Source of the DNA: Hymenopus coronatus
Taxonomy: Eukaryota; Arthropoda; Insecta; Mantodea; Hymenopodidae
Length of the DNA stretch: 64,000 bases
Assembly (NCBI GenBank): GCA_030762935.1
Contig: CM060900.1
Coordinates: 371,621,132-371,685,131, forward strand
Direction of reading: 5' to 3'
The notes under the pieces were generated by a model, which was not told where the DNA came from, made no database searches, and was given only the letters and a program-made list of their open reading frames with translations. Shown in pieces: positions 12,311 through 24,063 of this stretch. How positions within the stretch are numbered: the first letter of the stretch is position 1; each line of letters starts with the position of its first letter. Made by a program: the position numbers and the translations under genes.

Positions 12311-12360
12311 TGTTTGTTCATGTCCATAATCTCAATAACTACTGGTTATTTTGCCTTTTG
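12311..12360 (-). pseudogene. Possible vestige of the next AGBL5 segment
   Basis: On the minus strand, an acceptor-like ACAG at 12361-12364 is followed by codons for AKGKIT. After a 4-base frame shift come codons for VIEIMDMNKQ, and then a donor-like GTAAAA (12310-12305). In AGBL5 proteins the exon-2 segment ending WFYFxVxG is followed by a GK...I.IMNMNKQ segment, so sequence, strand and order agree. The frame shift (stop TGA in the straight reading) and the absence of the following LYSQG residues mean it cannot be a normal exon as read. It may be a duplicated or decayed exon, a 31-nt alternative exon (12311-12341, acceptor CCAG), a sequence error, or coincidence. Confidence 0.35.
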
Positions 12361-12973
12361 CTGTTTTCAAGTGAAGCTTTAAATGTGTCACGAATATATT
12401 TCCTAGTAAACTTAGGGTAATCACACAACACATTGCTTGTGCACCTTGAGCTTTGGCACGCGAGCGTACCTTGTCGTCTGCTTGGCAGGGAGGAGAGAAT
12501 ACCAAGTACCAAAATTGTAAATTTTTACCACTTAAGCTCCTTTTTGTATATTTCGTTTGGGAGGTTTATAGATCAACTTTGTTTTCAAATAAGAAGACGT
12601 CCAAACTTAAGAAATGTTTCTTATTATTTACTCTTATACGTGAAGAAATCTTTGATTATATATTTTTGTCAAGGATTTGACTCAAACTTTAATTTTTGCC
12701 TATTGTCGCTTCTTATTTTCTCTTTGAACATGCGCAGCAAATGACCACAGAGGCTTTTGTGTTCTAAGAGAATCTTCACCTCTCGGTCCTTTGAACCCTA
12801 CACCCACAAATTAACTGCATCTAAAAGGATTGAATTCTTCGGCACGTGCGTAGGATGACCACAAAATTGCTTGTGTCCAAAAAATGCGGCCGGTTACTAT
12901 TTCCGACAGCCATCTTCACTACAACTGTTCAGTGTGCATAGTAGGTTTAAATTTATACAAAATGAGTTATAGA

Positions 12974-13504
12974 TTATAGCATTTTACTTAATACTATAAT
13001 GGAGAAATTATTGTCTGAAATTGTTGTAGGGAGGGCATGTGCCCCTGTGCCCCTAAAGCCTGTTGTATGATCCTTGGGTTTCTGCCATATCATAGGAACT
13101 GCAAAAGGCATATGAAGGAACTCTTTTAACCTACCAGCTAAGAGTGTTACACATTTGGCACAACTAATTTCTGAAGCCCAAAACTTATTCTGGTCTATTT
13201 TATTGTCAAAATAATACTTGTATATAGTTTTCTCCAAAACATGATGGCCCTCAAATGGGGCCACTACCCTGACCACTGAGCAATAACCATTAGCAAACAA
13301 AAGACAATCCCTGTACTAGGGGCAAGAGGCAACGTAATAAAATCTTGTTTCCTGGAGACACTGCTTGCAAGTTGACAATTGTGCCACAGTTAAGGGACTG
13401 GTCAGTGGAAGACTTTGGATCAGCAGGAGTTGGTTTCCAGCCGCACACGCCTTAATCCCAAACCTTAATTTCCCTTTGGAAGAAGAGTCTAGCAGGGACA
13501 TCAT
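12974..13504 (-). pseudogene. Fragment of a multicopy arthropod protein family
   Basis: Minus-strand frames 13504-13316 and 13300-12974 together carry FWASEISCAKC followed by FAVPMIWQKPKDHTT. This resembles a repeated, uncharacterised arthropod protein family (C-x2-C, then a VPMxWxxPxDH block) that I recall as multicopy and probably mobile-element linked. The expected Cys-rich stretch after the DHT is lost and a stop separates the two frames. Family function is unknown. The assignment rests on recollection of the motif only. Confidence 0.4.
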
Positions 13505-13988
13505 GTTCTGAAAAATACTGTACTCTTAGTTCAAGAAGTTAAATTCTACCTCTGCACTTCTAAAGTGATCTCACCATAAACACAACAAAAATTATTTTTG
13601 TCGTTTCACGTTTGAAATACATGTTCTTCCTCCTAATAAACTATACTTAAGAAAACACACTATTAGCTGACTCTACACTTGTCAATTGGTAACTGAAAAA
13701 CACACAAGAGTAGGTTCTTTCATTAAATACAGCTTCTACTCTTCTGGGCCCTTTCTCTCTGTAACAGGTCACCTTCGTTATCTATTATTGGAATAAACAT
13801 TAACCTTAGCATGAAAACTATAGTTTTGTGAAAAAAAAAAGATCAATGTTAAACATTTTTGTCATTCAAGTCACAGACAACAAACAACTGTCTAAAGCAA
13901 ATATCCTAGCTGCAGACCGAATAAATAAAATTACTTTCTTTTCATCAGCAGGTTTAGCACCCTATGCTTATAAAGATGAAACATGTAA

Positions 13989-14012
13989 TTTTTTTTTTTT
14001 TTTTTTTTTTTA
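13989..14012 (+). repeat. Poly-T tract
   Basis: A run of about 24 T lies 70 bp upstream of the mariner at 14081. It is probably a microsatellite or an old retroposon tail on the minus strand. No flanking SINE head was found. Confidence 0.8.
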
Positions 14013-14080
14013 ATATCACAAATAATTGATGAGTGATGCAACATTTCTGTCTTCTTTTTCGGATTTGACAGATGCAAATA

Positions 14081-15376
14081 CCAGGCGCATTCCAAAACTA
14101 AGGTCCGGTGAATAATATGTCACAGATGATACGCTTGAATGATGTTTCATGCCTGCAGCATTGTCAACCAACTTCTGGAGAACATACAGCAGTAGACACT
14201 TGCCTGTCAATGAGAGCTGATCAAAATGGCTGTGATATCATAGCTCCCATCAGTTGTGAAGTGCATGGTGTGATTAGATTTTGCTGGCAAAAGTATTGTC
14301 AACTGCAGACATCCATCGTGAGTTATGTCTAGTGTATGGATCGGGCATAATGAGTGACAAGTTTAACACTGGTGTCGAGAATTTCAAAATGGCTGCACAA
14401 ATGTGCACGACAGATAGCGGAGTGGCAGGCCTAGTATTCAGACCTATGACATTGTTGATCAAATGAACCAAATACCCTGAAGTGATCGGCATTTGACGAT
14501 TAGTGGTCTGGCTATGGAATTCCCAAATGTGGCTCAAACCACACTTTTACAGGATTGTCATTGAAAAGCTTGGATATCGCAAACTTTGTGCGAGGTGGGT
14601 GCTAAAACTGCTCATCGATCAGCACAAAGAGCAATGAGTGCATAGTGCATGACAGTTTTTGGAGTGCAATAGACAAGGTTTGTTTTACCACACTGTTATG
14701 GGAGATGAGATGTGGATGGTGTACACCAATGCAGAATCAAAACAGTCAATGCAGTGGTACCATTCTGGTTCACCCAAATCTAAAAAGTGTAAGCAATCGC
14801 TGTAAATGAATTGCAAAATGATGGCTACCATGTTTTGGGACAAAAAGGGCATCCTGTTGATCAATTGCATGGACCGTGAGACAACCATTACAGCTGACGT
14901 TTACTATGCAATGCTCTCCAAATTGAGACATGTGATTCAAAATCGACACTGCAGGAAAATGCCATCTGGCATCATCCTCCTGCACAACAATGCATGCCCA
15001 CATACTGCTGCCCAAGCCAAAGAGAAGAGTTTTGTTGGGAACTCCTTGACCACCTTCCATACAGTCCTGATCTTGCACCAAGCGACTATTTCCTCCTCCT
15101 GCATTTGAAATGGTGGCTTGATGAACAATGATTTCAAATCGACAATGAACTCGAGACGAGCATTACCAACTGGTTCAGGTCCCAGACAGCAGACTTCTTT
15201 GCCAAGGGGTTAAAGAAGCTGGTGCAGCATTACAGAAAGTGCATAGATGTGAACAGCGATTATGTGGAAAAGCAATTAGACATGTAGTCCCGTATTACCA
15301 TCAATAAAAACCTTGTCCCATTAGCAATTTTTTTTTTATTATGACCAAATGGACCTTAGTTTTGGAATGTGCCTTT
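14081..15376 (+). mobile_element. mariner element A (1.3 kb), dead
   Basis: Inverted termini ggcgcattccaaaactaagg (14084) and, on the minus strand, ggcacattccaaaactaagg (15373) define the ends. Each lies next to a TA dinucleotide (14079-14080 and 15377-15378), the mariner target duplication. The plus-strand transposase is recognisable: VIRFCWQKY and IHRELCLVYG at the N-terminus, KLGYRKLCARWVLKLL near 14570, MGDEMW near 14700 (first catalytic Asp), and LHNNACPHTA near 14985. There the second catalytic Asp is Asn. YSPDLAPSDYF (third Asp) lies near 15070. Several stops and frameshifts break it (for example 14635-14655 and 14802). Length is normal for mariner. It resembles the mellifera-type group more than the other two mariners here do, but I cannot confirm the subfamily. 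Confidence 0.9.
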
Positions 15377-17786
15377 TACATAACACCCAGCTGAAATTAT
15401 TTAACATTTTCATTGTTGACCATTGTAATTAAATGCTCCAAAATGCAATTTTCACTAACTGTCTTTTGGAGGTATATTGCAAGATAACAAAAGCACAATT
15501 ATAAATCTATTGTCCAGTTGAACAACTTGAACCACTAATAACATTTCTCAGAAATGGCTTTTGGCACAATAAAAGCCATTTGAAATAAATTGTGTATTTT
15601 AGAGAGACATACATTTGTTGTATGGTGTATTTTCATCTACTGCTTAGTGTTTATTTTTATACAGAATTCCTTCTGTATGAAGAGGACTTGGCAGGCATTC
15701 TCAAAAAATTCAAGGTGTACATTCCATTTGTCAATCCAAATATATCTGAATTATAGTATTTTAATAAAACCATTACAGCCATTTTTGGGAAAATAAAAAT
15801 TTTACTAAAATGTAAATGTTCCATTTAAAGGGCAGTTGGGAGTGAAAATACATCCTTGAAAATCTTAGTGACTTATCCTTGAAAGCTAATGAATTTAAAT
15901 ACCAACTTTAGTATTTATCCAATCATGAATATGCATGCATATGCACACTCATGGTATTTTCTCTAAAATGCTTTGTTTTTTTTATTCAAGGAGCTTCAAA
16001 ACATTTATTTTCTGTGAGATATCAAATTTTTGGGTGGAGTGCAATATCTTCTCCAGCTACTATGTATGTGGTTAGGGCAACCCATAAGGATGGACAACCC
16101 AGACAAATATCAGATTCTCCAAACTTTTTGGGCTCCTGGGGAAAATTATATATTTTTTTAAGTTTTCTTCATTCAAATGTGACTTTTTCCACATTTGAAA
16201 TTTCCAACAAACTGCCTAAGGAGCATGATCATATACCTGGCCACCACAGAACAATAATATAACACTTAAACTTCAGTGAAAGTGAATTATTGTTTGGCTT
16301 CTTTCGTGTTGAGCAAAGCTGGAAATTTGAATTTGATTGGAAATACCTTTTGTAAACATGCTTTACATGTGGTATGGATTATTCCATGCCAAAAAGTAAT
16401 TTATTTAGTATTCAAATTCAGCCTATAAAGCCTTTCTATGCTTCTTTGCTTGTGTAGGCACATGTGTAAATCAGTTAATTTCCTTTGTAGCCAGTTACTA
16501 GTGCTTAATCTCAATCTCTTTTCAATCAAATTTATGAACTGAAGAAACAATCTGTGTATCCTGAACTTTCAAAGTACTTAGAATTTTCATTACCTTATCA
16601 ATTACTGTTGCTTCAGAGGAGAGAATATTTAGTAAATTATCATTAATTAAGAATGTTTGAAATCAACGTTCTGCCAATGAATCATTTAGCAATGTTATAA
16701 GGAGCATGAGCTTGCCTCTAAAATGAGCTTGTTCAGGTGATTAATGACTACTTCAGTAGCAAGAATATAGATTCAGGTTTCTTAACTGTTGTTCAGAAGT
16801 GCACAGCTGACACTGATAGTTGTAGCCAGTCTTTTTAAATCAAAATGACAAGGTATACTGCAATGGTTTTACTGAAAATATTAGGTTTGTTCCCTTCAGT
16901 ATGTTAGACTATTACATTATTTTGTACATAATATTTATACATATTTGAATACATCTAATTTATTATTTGCCAGTGTCACCATTTATCGCTTCCCATCTAG
17001 AATGCACTAACAATAGCATAAGGATGTCATGAATCAATGTATTTTCTGGTAAATTCCTATGGGCTGAAAAAGTTTCGGCAAAATTTGTCTGGGGGCATCT
17101 GGTATCTATGGACAGATCTGATGTAGTAGACAAATTAATGTGATAATGTACTAGTACAAAGTTGGAGGAATGTTATTTCGGAACTGCACAATTGGATCTA
17201 CATTTATTTTTTCAAACACTGCCATAATCACTTCTTTTTTTTCTCTCTTTCTTTAATGTATGATAGAAACAAACAAGTTGATAACTATGATACAGGACAC
17301 ATTTGACCATGATATTTATGCTTAGTGTTCATAATATTAAGTCACTTTTTGAAACACAAATGTAATAATATCTCCTAAAAATTTAAAATTACACAATAGA
17401 GATACTTTTAAAAAAAAGGATAAAAAGGCATTTAATGATTAGAGCTTGATGCAGAATAAACCATACCTGTAGTAAAGTGATTTAATATTTCAGTGTAAAT
17501 TTAGAACACTATATATTTTTTCTGCCACTATCATTTTATTAACCTTAGATAGTTTAAATTTAACGAGACTGATGTACCTGCTTCTTGAAGTTTCTATATT
17601 ATATAAAAGCATTTCTATATTTTAAATGGCCAAAATATTTTATGTAAGATGTATGTACTTTTAATTAAATTGACTTGTCATATTTAAAACAGCAGCAAGA
17701 CAATAACAACAATGACGGACAATAACACAAATTTGGTTAATATCTAATTTAAAGTAGCTATTCAATTGACAAAAATATATGAATAC
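15377..17786. other. Probable AGBL5 intron, nothing else recognised
   Basis: This is AT-rich, with simple T/A runs. The 103-codon plus-strand frame at 15951-16262 has no recognisable motif. No terminal repeats or SINE heads were seen. By position it lies downstream of the AGBL5 exon at 17787-17915 on the minus strand. Confidence 0.4.
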
Positions 17787-17915
17787 CTTTTACACCAAAA
17801 TAGAACCAAGTTCTATTTCCATTTTCATATTCTGTTCCTGCACAGTCTCGCTTAGTCCATAACCTAAATTCAAAATCCGGAGGATCCTCTGCTGGACTAT
17901 TCTTTCCAGTTGTTC
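17787..17915 (-). CDS. AGBL5: AGBL5/CCP5 coding exon 2 (N-terminal domain)
   Basis: Read on the minus strand, an acceptor GTTTTAG (AG at 17917-17916) precedes 129 nt of open sequence, which ends at the donor G|GTATTC (GT at 17786-17785). The exon starts with the last two bases of a codon and ends with one base of the next (phase 2 in, phase 1 out). It encodes [18 protein letters not shown] and then [16 protein letters not shown]. The pattern DxEFxxWT.xDCAxTExENGNRxWFYF is the signature N-terminal segment of cytosolic carboxypeptidase-like protein 5, which removes polyglutamate and branch-point glutamates from tubulin and related proteins. The Zn-peptidase domain lies in later exons, which are not seen. 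Phase joins perfectly to the exon at 21677-21770. Confidence 0.95.
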
Positions 17916-20590
17916 CTAAAACATATGCAAACTTTTTGAATAGATATATATGTATGAAAAAATATTATCCATTATGACTGAACACTTATGTAAAGGCACC
18001 TAAAATTGTTATTTTAAGCACCTAAAAGAGATTAAAATGCTGCAAACAGAAGGAAAATAGTGGTAAGAGGCCTAACTATACTTGCATTTACAATTAATGA
18101 AATTGTGATTCAAAAAACTCAATATAAGCAAAACTAAATTAAATCATAGTAGTTTTGAACAAATCTCCAAAATCACCACACTTTATATGACATACAACAA
18201 ATTCTTAAATAATTGGTTGAATTTAGTGACTGATACAAAATTACCAAAATTATACTGTATTGAGTTGTGCGTTATGCTTGTACCCATTTACAAATGTAAT
18301 TGCTGAAGGACATGTTTCTGAAACCACAATCCCAATCAGACTGTTGGTGCTGGCTGTTTCATGCAGCCTTTCCTCTAATGTGTAGTAAGTAATGAACTTC
18401 TTGATCGAGACATTGTCTAGTGGGATTTTAGAGTGGTTACTGTGTTTCCATTAAGTTTTTCCTATGTGCATGAATGAATACAACAGATGATGAAATGAGT
18501 GGATGGATAAAATTTCCTATTATGCTTTTGAGGAGTTTCAGATTGGGTTCATATTATGATTTCCTTTTCAAAAACCTATGATGCAGTGACTGATTTGTCT
18601 TTTTGACAAACTCAATGTAACAAGAGGGCTGAAAATCACCATAGCAGAAGAAAACTTTTACAACAAGAAACTAGTGCAAAATAAACTAAATATAGCAAAA
18701 GCAGAGAAGGTCATCCAAGAAAATAACCAACCAAAGAAAAAGTTGGCAGCATTACATTCTACAAGTTCACTAATTACCCATGAATTCAATATTTTAAAAC
18801 TACATATAGTTCCATGCCAAATTGCTCTAATCGATATATAAACTCAACATAAATGATGTAGGCTATTCTAGATAATCCAGACTGTCATTTTGAAATTATT
18901 TGAAGGGCAGGATATGCAAGATGCACAATACATGGATGTCCATAAGAGGTCTGTAATATCATTAACTTCTCTGCCTTGTACTATGTAACTGCAATGCATT
19001 ATTTTACTACTTGCAGAATAAAACATTTAATTACATATTTGCACTTATATTTTTTATTTCATTTCAAAATTAAGGTTGTGCAAAAAAGAAGCCCCAAAAT
19101 GAAGGGGTATTAAGAACAGGAAATCATTTAAAGACACTGGAGCTATCCCTTATCTCAAGCATCACCAATTCACTTTATTTTGTGCTGAAGCAAACTGGCC
19201 TGCTTTGTGAATCCAGTGGGAAAAATGTAACAGCAGGGTTGTCTTCTTCCTTATATAGTGCCATGTATTTTTTCCAGGAACAGAAAGCAATGCAGGTCAT
19301 CGATATTTATGCCTGCTTAGGTGGAATTTTTTCCTATTTAAAGAAAAGGCGATGATGTAATAGAGTTGTTTGAGCTTATTCTTAAATGGACTGGAGCTGA
19401 TATGATGGTAAAGCATAAGTGGAACTAAGAACCAGCCAAGTCTATTTCTCGTTTCTCGCTACCGCTAAGTGGGCCTCTCTAAGCCAGTAGATGGAGGTGA
19501 ATGCATATCTGGCAGGAGAGAGCTTCACTAATGAGCATATGAGATTCTCGATTACTCGCAAGACTCATAAGCCTTGTTAATAAGACTGTAAGCTCACATA
19601 ATCAGTTTTGTAAGCTATATTATTTCATCTGTTTAAATGGTTTAAGATTTAAATAGCCTACCAGGATAAGGATTATATTCAAATGACTCACCCTAGATAA
19701 AGGTTACAAAACAAAATGTAATTTCACAGAATCTGCAGATATATGTATGAGGTCTGCACTTTTATTACAAATAAGGGTGTAAATATTTTATTACTCCTAA
19801 GACATTTATGTTGCAAGAAATAATTCTATTTTTTTTTTCTTTTTTGTAATTTATACATGTTTGAATATAAGTTATAAATATATATAGCAACAGAATTTAT
19901 AGGTATGTCATTAACAATTAATATAGCTGATTCAAACCATTTACTATGAACGAGTTTGGATATATGTACTGTTAAATGATGAGTTATCTTGCATTATTAC
20001 TAGGGCACCGGATTTTTAGCTTTTTATAAAATGCAGTTTTAGCCTTTTATTATCCTCCATTAGCCTCTTTAGGTTTTTAAGCAATTTTCCTAGTTTTGTT
20101 TTAGGCTTTTAAACAAAACAATTTTCCTACCTATTTCAGGAAGTTAACAACAAATGCCTTTTATAACATAATACAGATAAAAATATGACAACTGTTTTAC
20201 TTCACAGAAGCATGCTATTGATATGTACTGTAATGCAATTTATTACAAGGATTAAGTTTACTTATGCTAGAGCATTTTAACTGAAAAATTCAGCATATAT
20301 TTTTAATATACAGCACTCACATAAAACAAATTTCACGTTTCAGCCATGATGCTGTACACAACCAGACACATCTCCAAATTTCTGTTGTTTTTTAATATAT
20401 TCTTATATGCAGAAAAATATATTTCAAGACCAAAAGATGTCATTGGTTCATATTTAATACCATAATTTCTATACCAAGATAAAAATTATGATAAATGATT
20501 TTCCTGGCTAAACACACATGTACACTAAAAACAAAACTAAACAAATTGTAAAACAAAATTTGTAATTCAAATGAATTGAAGAAAAAATGA
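17916..20590. other. AGBL5 intron between coding exons 1 and 2 (left part)
   Basis: This lies between the two AGBL5 exons. No domain or terminal repeat is recognised. A less AT-rich patch at about 19390-19570, with ctcgctaccgctaag and agccagtagatggagg, may be an old repeat, but I cannot assign it. Confidence 0.5.
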
Positions 20591-20639
20591 GGTTTATAAA
20601 AACCAAAAAACTTAAGTTTTAGGTCTTAATGTCCCATTT

Positions 20640-20990
20640 TCCTTTTTTTTTAGGTTGAATAAGATTTACTCATTAGCACCCAAACAGCTTGAAATATGAA
20701 AGTACCAATTTGATCTTTGGTAGAGAGATGCATCTACCAAGTGACCTGATGTTCAGGAGTACTCCTGAGGCAGAACAGCCAGCTGTCGACTATATGGAAT
20801 ATTTCATAGACCAACTTCATGACAAGCATGAGATGGCCCCTCAAAACATCCAGGTAGAGAGTGATCAGATGAAAACCCATTACAACAGCAGTCCAACAGC
20901 TGAAATGTCCAGCAAGGTGATCTGGTGCAGCTATATTGGACCAGGGACTTTCCCCAAACTTTAATAACCAACTTGGCTAGAGCCATACCT
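20640..20990 (+). pseudogene. Ty3/gypsy integrase C-terminal fragment
   Basis: The plus-strand frame from 20689 contains NLIFGREMHLPSDLMF, the conserved end of the gypsy integrase core (the P..LxFGRxxxLPxDLxF type). It is followed by the variable linker and MKTHYNS, typical of the GPY/F region. Stops appear at 20962; a homologous frame (WLEPYLEVKRINDVHPIQML) continues to about 21040. The 5' parts (gag, protease, RT) are absent, so this is the 3' end of a degraded element. An LTR-like sequence follows. It is opposite in orientation to AGBL5. Confidence 0.8.
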
Positions 20991-21182
20991 TGAGGTAAAG
21001 AGGATAAATGATGTCCACCCCATCCAGATGTTACCTTAATGGAAGCAACTGGTAGTACATTTGAATTATCTAGTCCATTCTAATGGTGCTGATAGGGACA
21101 AACAGCCCTGAGAAGGGTGCAGTGAAACAGTACTGTCCATATGCTGTTACTCTCAGATTCATCTTGGTATGTGAGTCAGCAC

Positions 21183-21520
21183 TGTTGCGGACCTTGGAAT
21201 GTTTAACAACACAGGAAGTATGGCATGCCAGTAACTAGAGGCTTTGGAATGCAACACCTGGATTGTTCTAGAAGCTTCAGTTTCAACAAGCTTCCAGAAA
21301 GTTTTGTGATGTAATTTTCTAGCTATATAAGCAGAAAGAATTGCAAGCCGGGGTGTGGTGTGAATTGTAGTGAGTCACGAATGACTGGAGTGCTAGCGCA
21401 CAGTGGCATGCAAACCCGTCAAATGTCTAGTGTCAAAATGTCAAGTGAATAATTTGCAGTAGTGTATCAAAGACTTTATTTATAACCATGTTTTAAGTCA
21501 ATAAAGACATATATTACATT
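21183..21520 (+). repeat. Putative 3' LTR of the gypsy remnant
   Basis: Starting tgttgcggacc, about 190 bp after the integrase frame decays, this stretch has a TATA-like ctatataagcag (21323-21334) and a polyadenylation-like ataaagac (21501) in the order expected of an LTR. No second LTR is in the window, so the ends are inferred and target duplications cannot be fixed. It ends about 155 bp from the AGBL5 splice donor at 21676. Confidence 0.5.
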
Positions 21521-21676
21521 AACAAACGTTACATAACATAACATATATTACATTACATTAACATTTATGCAACATAATACTGCTTACAACACATGAACAA
21601 AATCTAGTAATAAGGAGGCTCACATTTAAATCTATGTTCAAGAATATAGCAAGCTAAAGATTTAGACATGAGTTAC

Positions 21677-21770
21677 CTGTTACATTGCTCTTTTTTGGAG
21701 CTAGCTCAACTTTAGCTAAATTTGCAGAATCAAAGTCTGACAGAAAAGTATAGCCACTGCACTCAAACAT
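21677..21770 (-). CDS. AGBL5: AGBL5/CCP5 coding exon 1 with start codon
   Basis: The ATG at 21770-21768 opens MFECSGYTFLSDFDSANLAK, matching the AGBL5 start pattern (a short leader, then FxSxFDSGNLAxVE). An in-frame TAA eight codons upstream supports this start. The exon continues VELAPKKSNVT, then one base before the donor ACAG|GTAACT (GT at 21676-21675). Ninety-four coding bases equal 31 codons plus one base, which completes with the GA of the exon at 17915 to give Gly. The intron between them is 3.76 kb. The protein is a cytosolic metallocarboxypeptidase of family M14. Only about 74 N-terminal residues are present in this window. Confidence 0.93.
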
Positions 21771-21846
21771 TGTGTCAATATCCACAGCAATGTTCACTTA
21801 ACAGCATTCCAAACATCAGCACCAAATTGACAGCAATGTTAAGCAC
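21771..21846 (-). other. AGBL5: AGBL5 5' untranslated part of exon
   Basis: On the minus strand a strong acceptor, TGTTGTGTTGCAG|GTGC (AG at 21848-21847), lies 76 nt upstream of the ATG, after a T/G-rich tract. This predicts a non-coding upstream exon further right. Its position is unknown, so the promoter is not identified. Confidence 0.6.
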
Positions 21847-22144
21847 CTGCAACACAACATTCACTAATTAATCTTTTATTCATATAATATCACAGAGAGG
21901 TTGAGTTTGCCAGAAAATGTCTCTCATCCTGTTAAACTATAAACATGATAGCACAATTATCCATAAAAGTAGTCAAAAATTAGTGAAAAATATTGTAGAA
22001 GAAGAATCTCATGGAATTCATGAATGTACTCATAAGGATGTATTGTCCTGTACTGTGAGCAACATGAGTAAAAGCTATGCAACTGGTGACAACATTTAAT
22101 TTGTTCCTTCACACTACCTAGGTGTACACACTAAGCTGAAAAGT

Positions 22145-22240
22145 TGAATTGGACCAGAAAAAACTCAATACCAAGGCTGGTACTCAAACCATAGGGATTT
22201 GGCTGCCCTTGCCAATGCTCCAATTGCTTGAGCTACATGC
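22145..22240 (-). mobile_element. tRNA-like SINE, family 4 (short)
   Basis: The minus strand starts near TAGCTCAAGCAATTGGAGCA, which is box A-like with a tRNA-type D-stem. Box B-like GGTTTGAGTACC lies about 40 nt on, then a tail ending TTTTTTCTGGTCCAATTC. It is about 95 bp. Target duplications are not clear. It could be a decayed tRNA pseudogene instead of a SINE. Confidence 0.6.
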
Positions 22241-22864
22241 AAAATAACTGCAATACAATAAACTTCTCATCTAACTCAAGTATCCTGAAAAACCTTTGCA
22301 GAAATTAACCTTGATAAAAGTTAATTTTATATCTTAGAAATGCAAGGCAATTAGCACACATCTTTGAAATATAATTATCTCTAATGTTAAGATCACCTTG
22401 AAGGCTTGCACCAGGTATGGGCAAACCCCAAACCACTTGACATGCAACCCACAGTCGGCTACCACCAACCATATTTTGAAACAAACTGGTAGATCGAAAA
22501 ACAAGCAGACAATGAGTGCTGTGATGGTAGTTGATTCTTAGATAAATGTTACCAATTTCTTTTATATACAATTCAGACTATGGTAAAATAATACAAAGAA
22601 CTTGGTATTTTAACCATAAACCTTTATATTTGCAATCATTTAAAATCTGGGTTACCTTTGATAGTTATTTTCAGCTTTGCCAACAGAAGTTTGTCAATCA
22701 AATGAGACCTGTATTTTGACTTAGCATAATAAATTAATTTCTGAAAACAGTTGCTCTCAGAAACACGTAGAATCAAACATAGCCAACATTTTAGCTACAA
22801 AGAAGTTTAATTTTGTACATTTTCAAACTGATAATTGCTTAAATAGATCAACACCTTGCATAAC

Positions 22865-23207
22865 TCCCTGGCATAGCTCACTAAGAGCCTTGGCCTACTG
22901 ATCGGCTGCTGCGACTCCCATCTCAGTCCATTACAGACATCATGGATGGGATGCAGTATTGGGGGGTGAGAAATGGTCAGCACTTCAATCCCCCCTCCAG
23001 CCAGTTAATGTGGTCTTCATGACCTGGAGCTGCTACTTCTCCATCAAGTAGCTCCTCAATTGGCCCCCCAGGGACCTCATGAGGCTGAGTGCATCCCAGT
23101 CCAGGTCTCACAGCGGGAGAAAAATCCCCATGCCGGTACTAGGAATCAAATCCAGGCCTCCAGCTTGGCTAGCAGAAACGCTACCACCGCACTAAGGAGA
23201 CAACCAA
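22865..23207 (-). mobile_element. tRNA-derived SINE, family 2
   Basis: The minus-strand head has box A-like TAGTGCGGTGGTAGCG and box B-like GGATTTGATTCC, then CATGGGGATTTTTCTCCC. The body contains GAGGAGCTACTTGATGGAGA and AGCTCCAGGTCATGAA. Flanks acaccttgcataac (22851-22864) and acaccatgcttaac (23208-23221) form a 14-bp target duplication with two mismatches. The body resembles a repeat I recall as abundant in orthopteran genomes. That resemblance is recollection, not a search. Confidence 0.88.
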
Positions 23208-24063
23208 ACACCATGCTTAACACATGGTGCAAATATTTAAAAAACATGATTATCATGGATATTAATGCTTGGCCAGTCTTTTGAGACAATGGAAGGAAGA
23301 AATAAGGAAACTATGTGGCTGCTTGGTGGCAAATACAAAGTCCCAACACCCGTAACTAACCCTAACTTTGCTCTTTGCTATCTAAAAAAAAAAACTGACA
23401 AAAGAATAACTGCAAATTCAGCCTTAGACTTGCAGGTTTGGCATTAATTTACAAAAAGTTAAAAACATATTCTTGTAAATTGTTTACTATTTAGATTTTC
23501 TAGCATGAATTTAATTTTATTTTATTTTTACATCTTTTTATACAACCCTTTTTACAATGTTTCCCTTATTGTTTAACTAACCTATGTAAAAATTGTCTGG
23601 CCAATTACTCTCATGTACTGTTAAGTTTCTTTTCTTCTTTTCCTGTCAACATTTTAATGTGTACTATTTTTCCATCTTTCTTTCTTCCATACCTTTTGTC
23701 TCCATTTCAGCAGTTCTTCACATTCTGTCATATGCTGCTCTGTACTTTTGCTGCCTCAACATAGTTCACACATTCCACTTTTTAAACCTCTGAGCCTCTT
23801 CCAATTCATTTTGCCTTTCCCTAATTTGTCTTCTAAGTATCCTAACCATTTGCTTAGTATAATCCAAGTGCCCCCCCTTTTCTTGTTCATCATTCTCACC
23901 ATTTACCATTAGAGTTTATTATTAGAGTCATTAGAGTTTGCCTTTCCAATTCCTTTTCTGATCACTTCCACTTGATAAACTCCTTGAATGCCTCCCATCC
24001 ATTCCTGACTCTTCTATTCCTTCCTCTGTTTCTTGCCACACCATGCCCCTGCTCTTGTAATTA

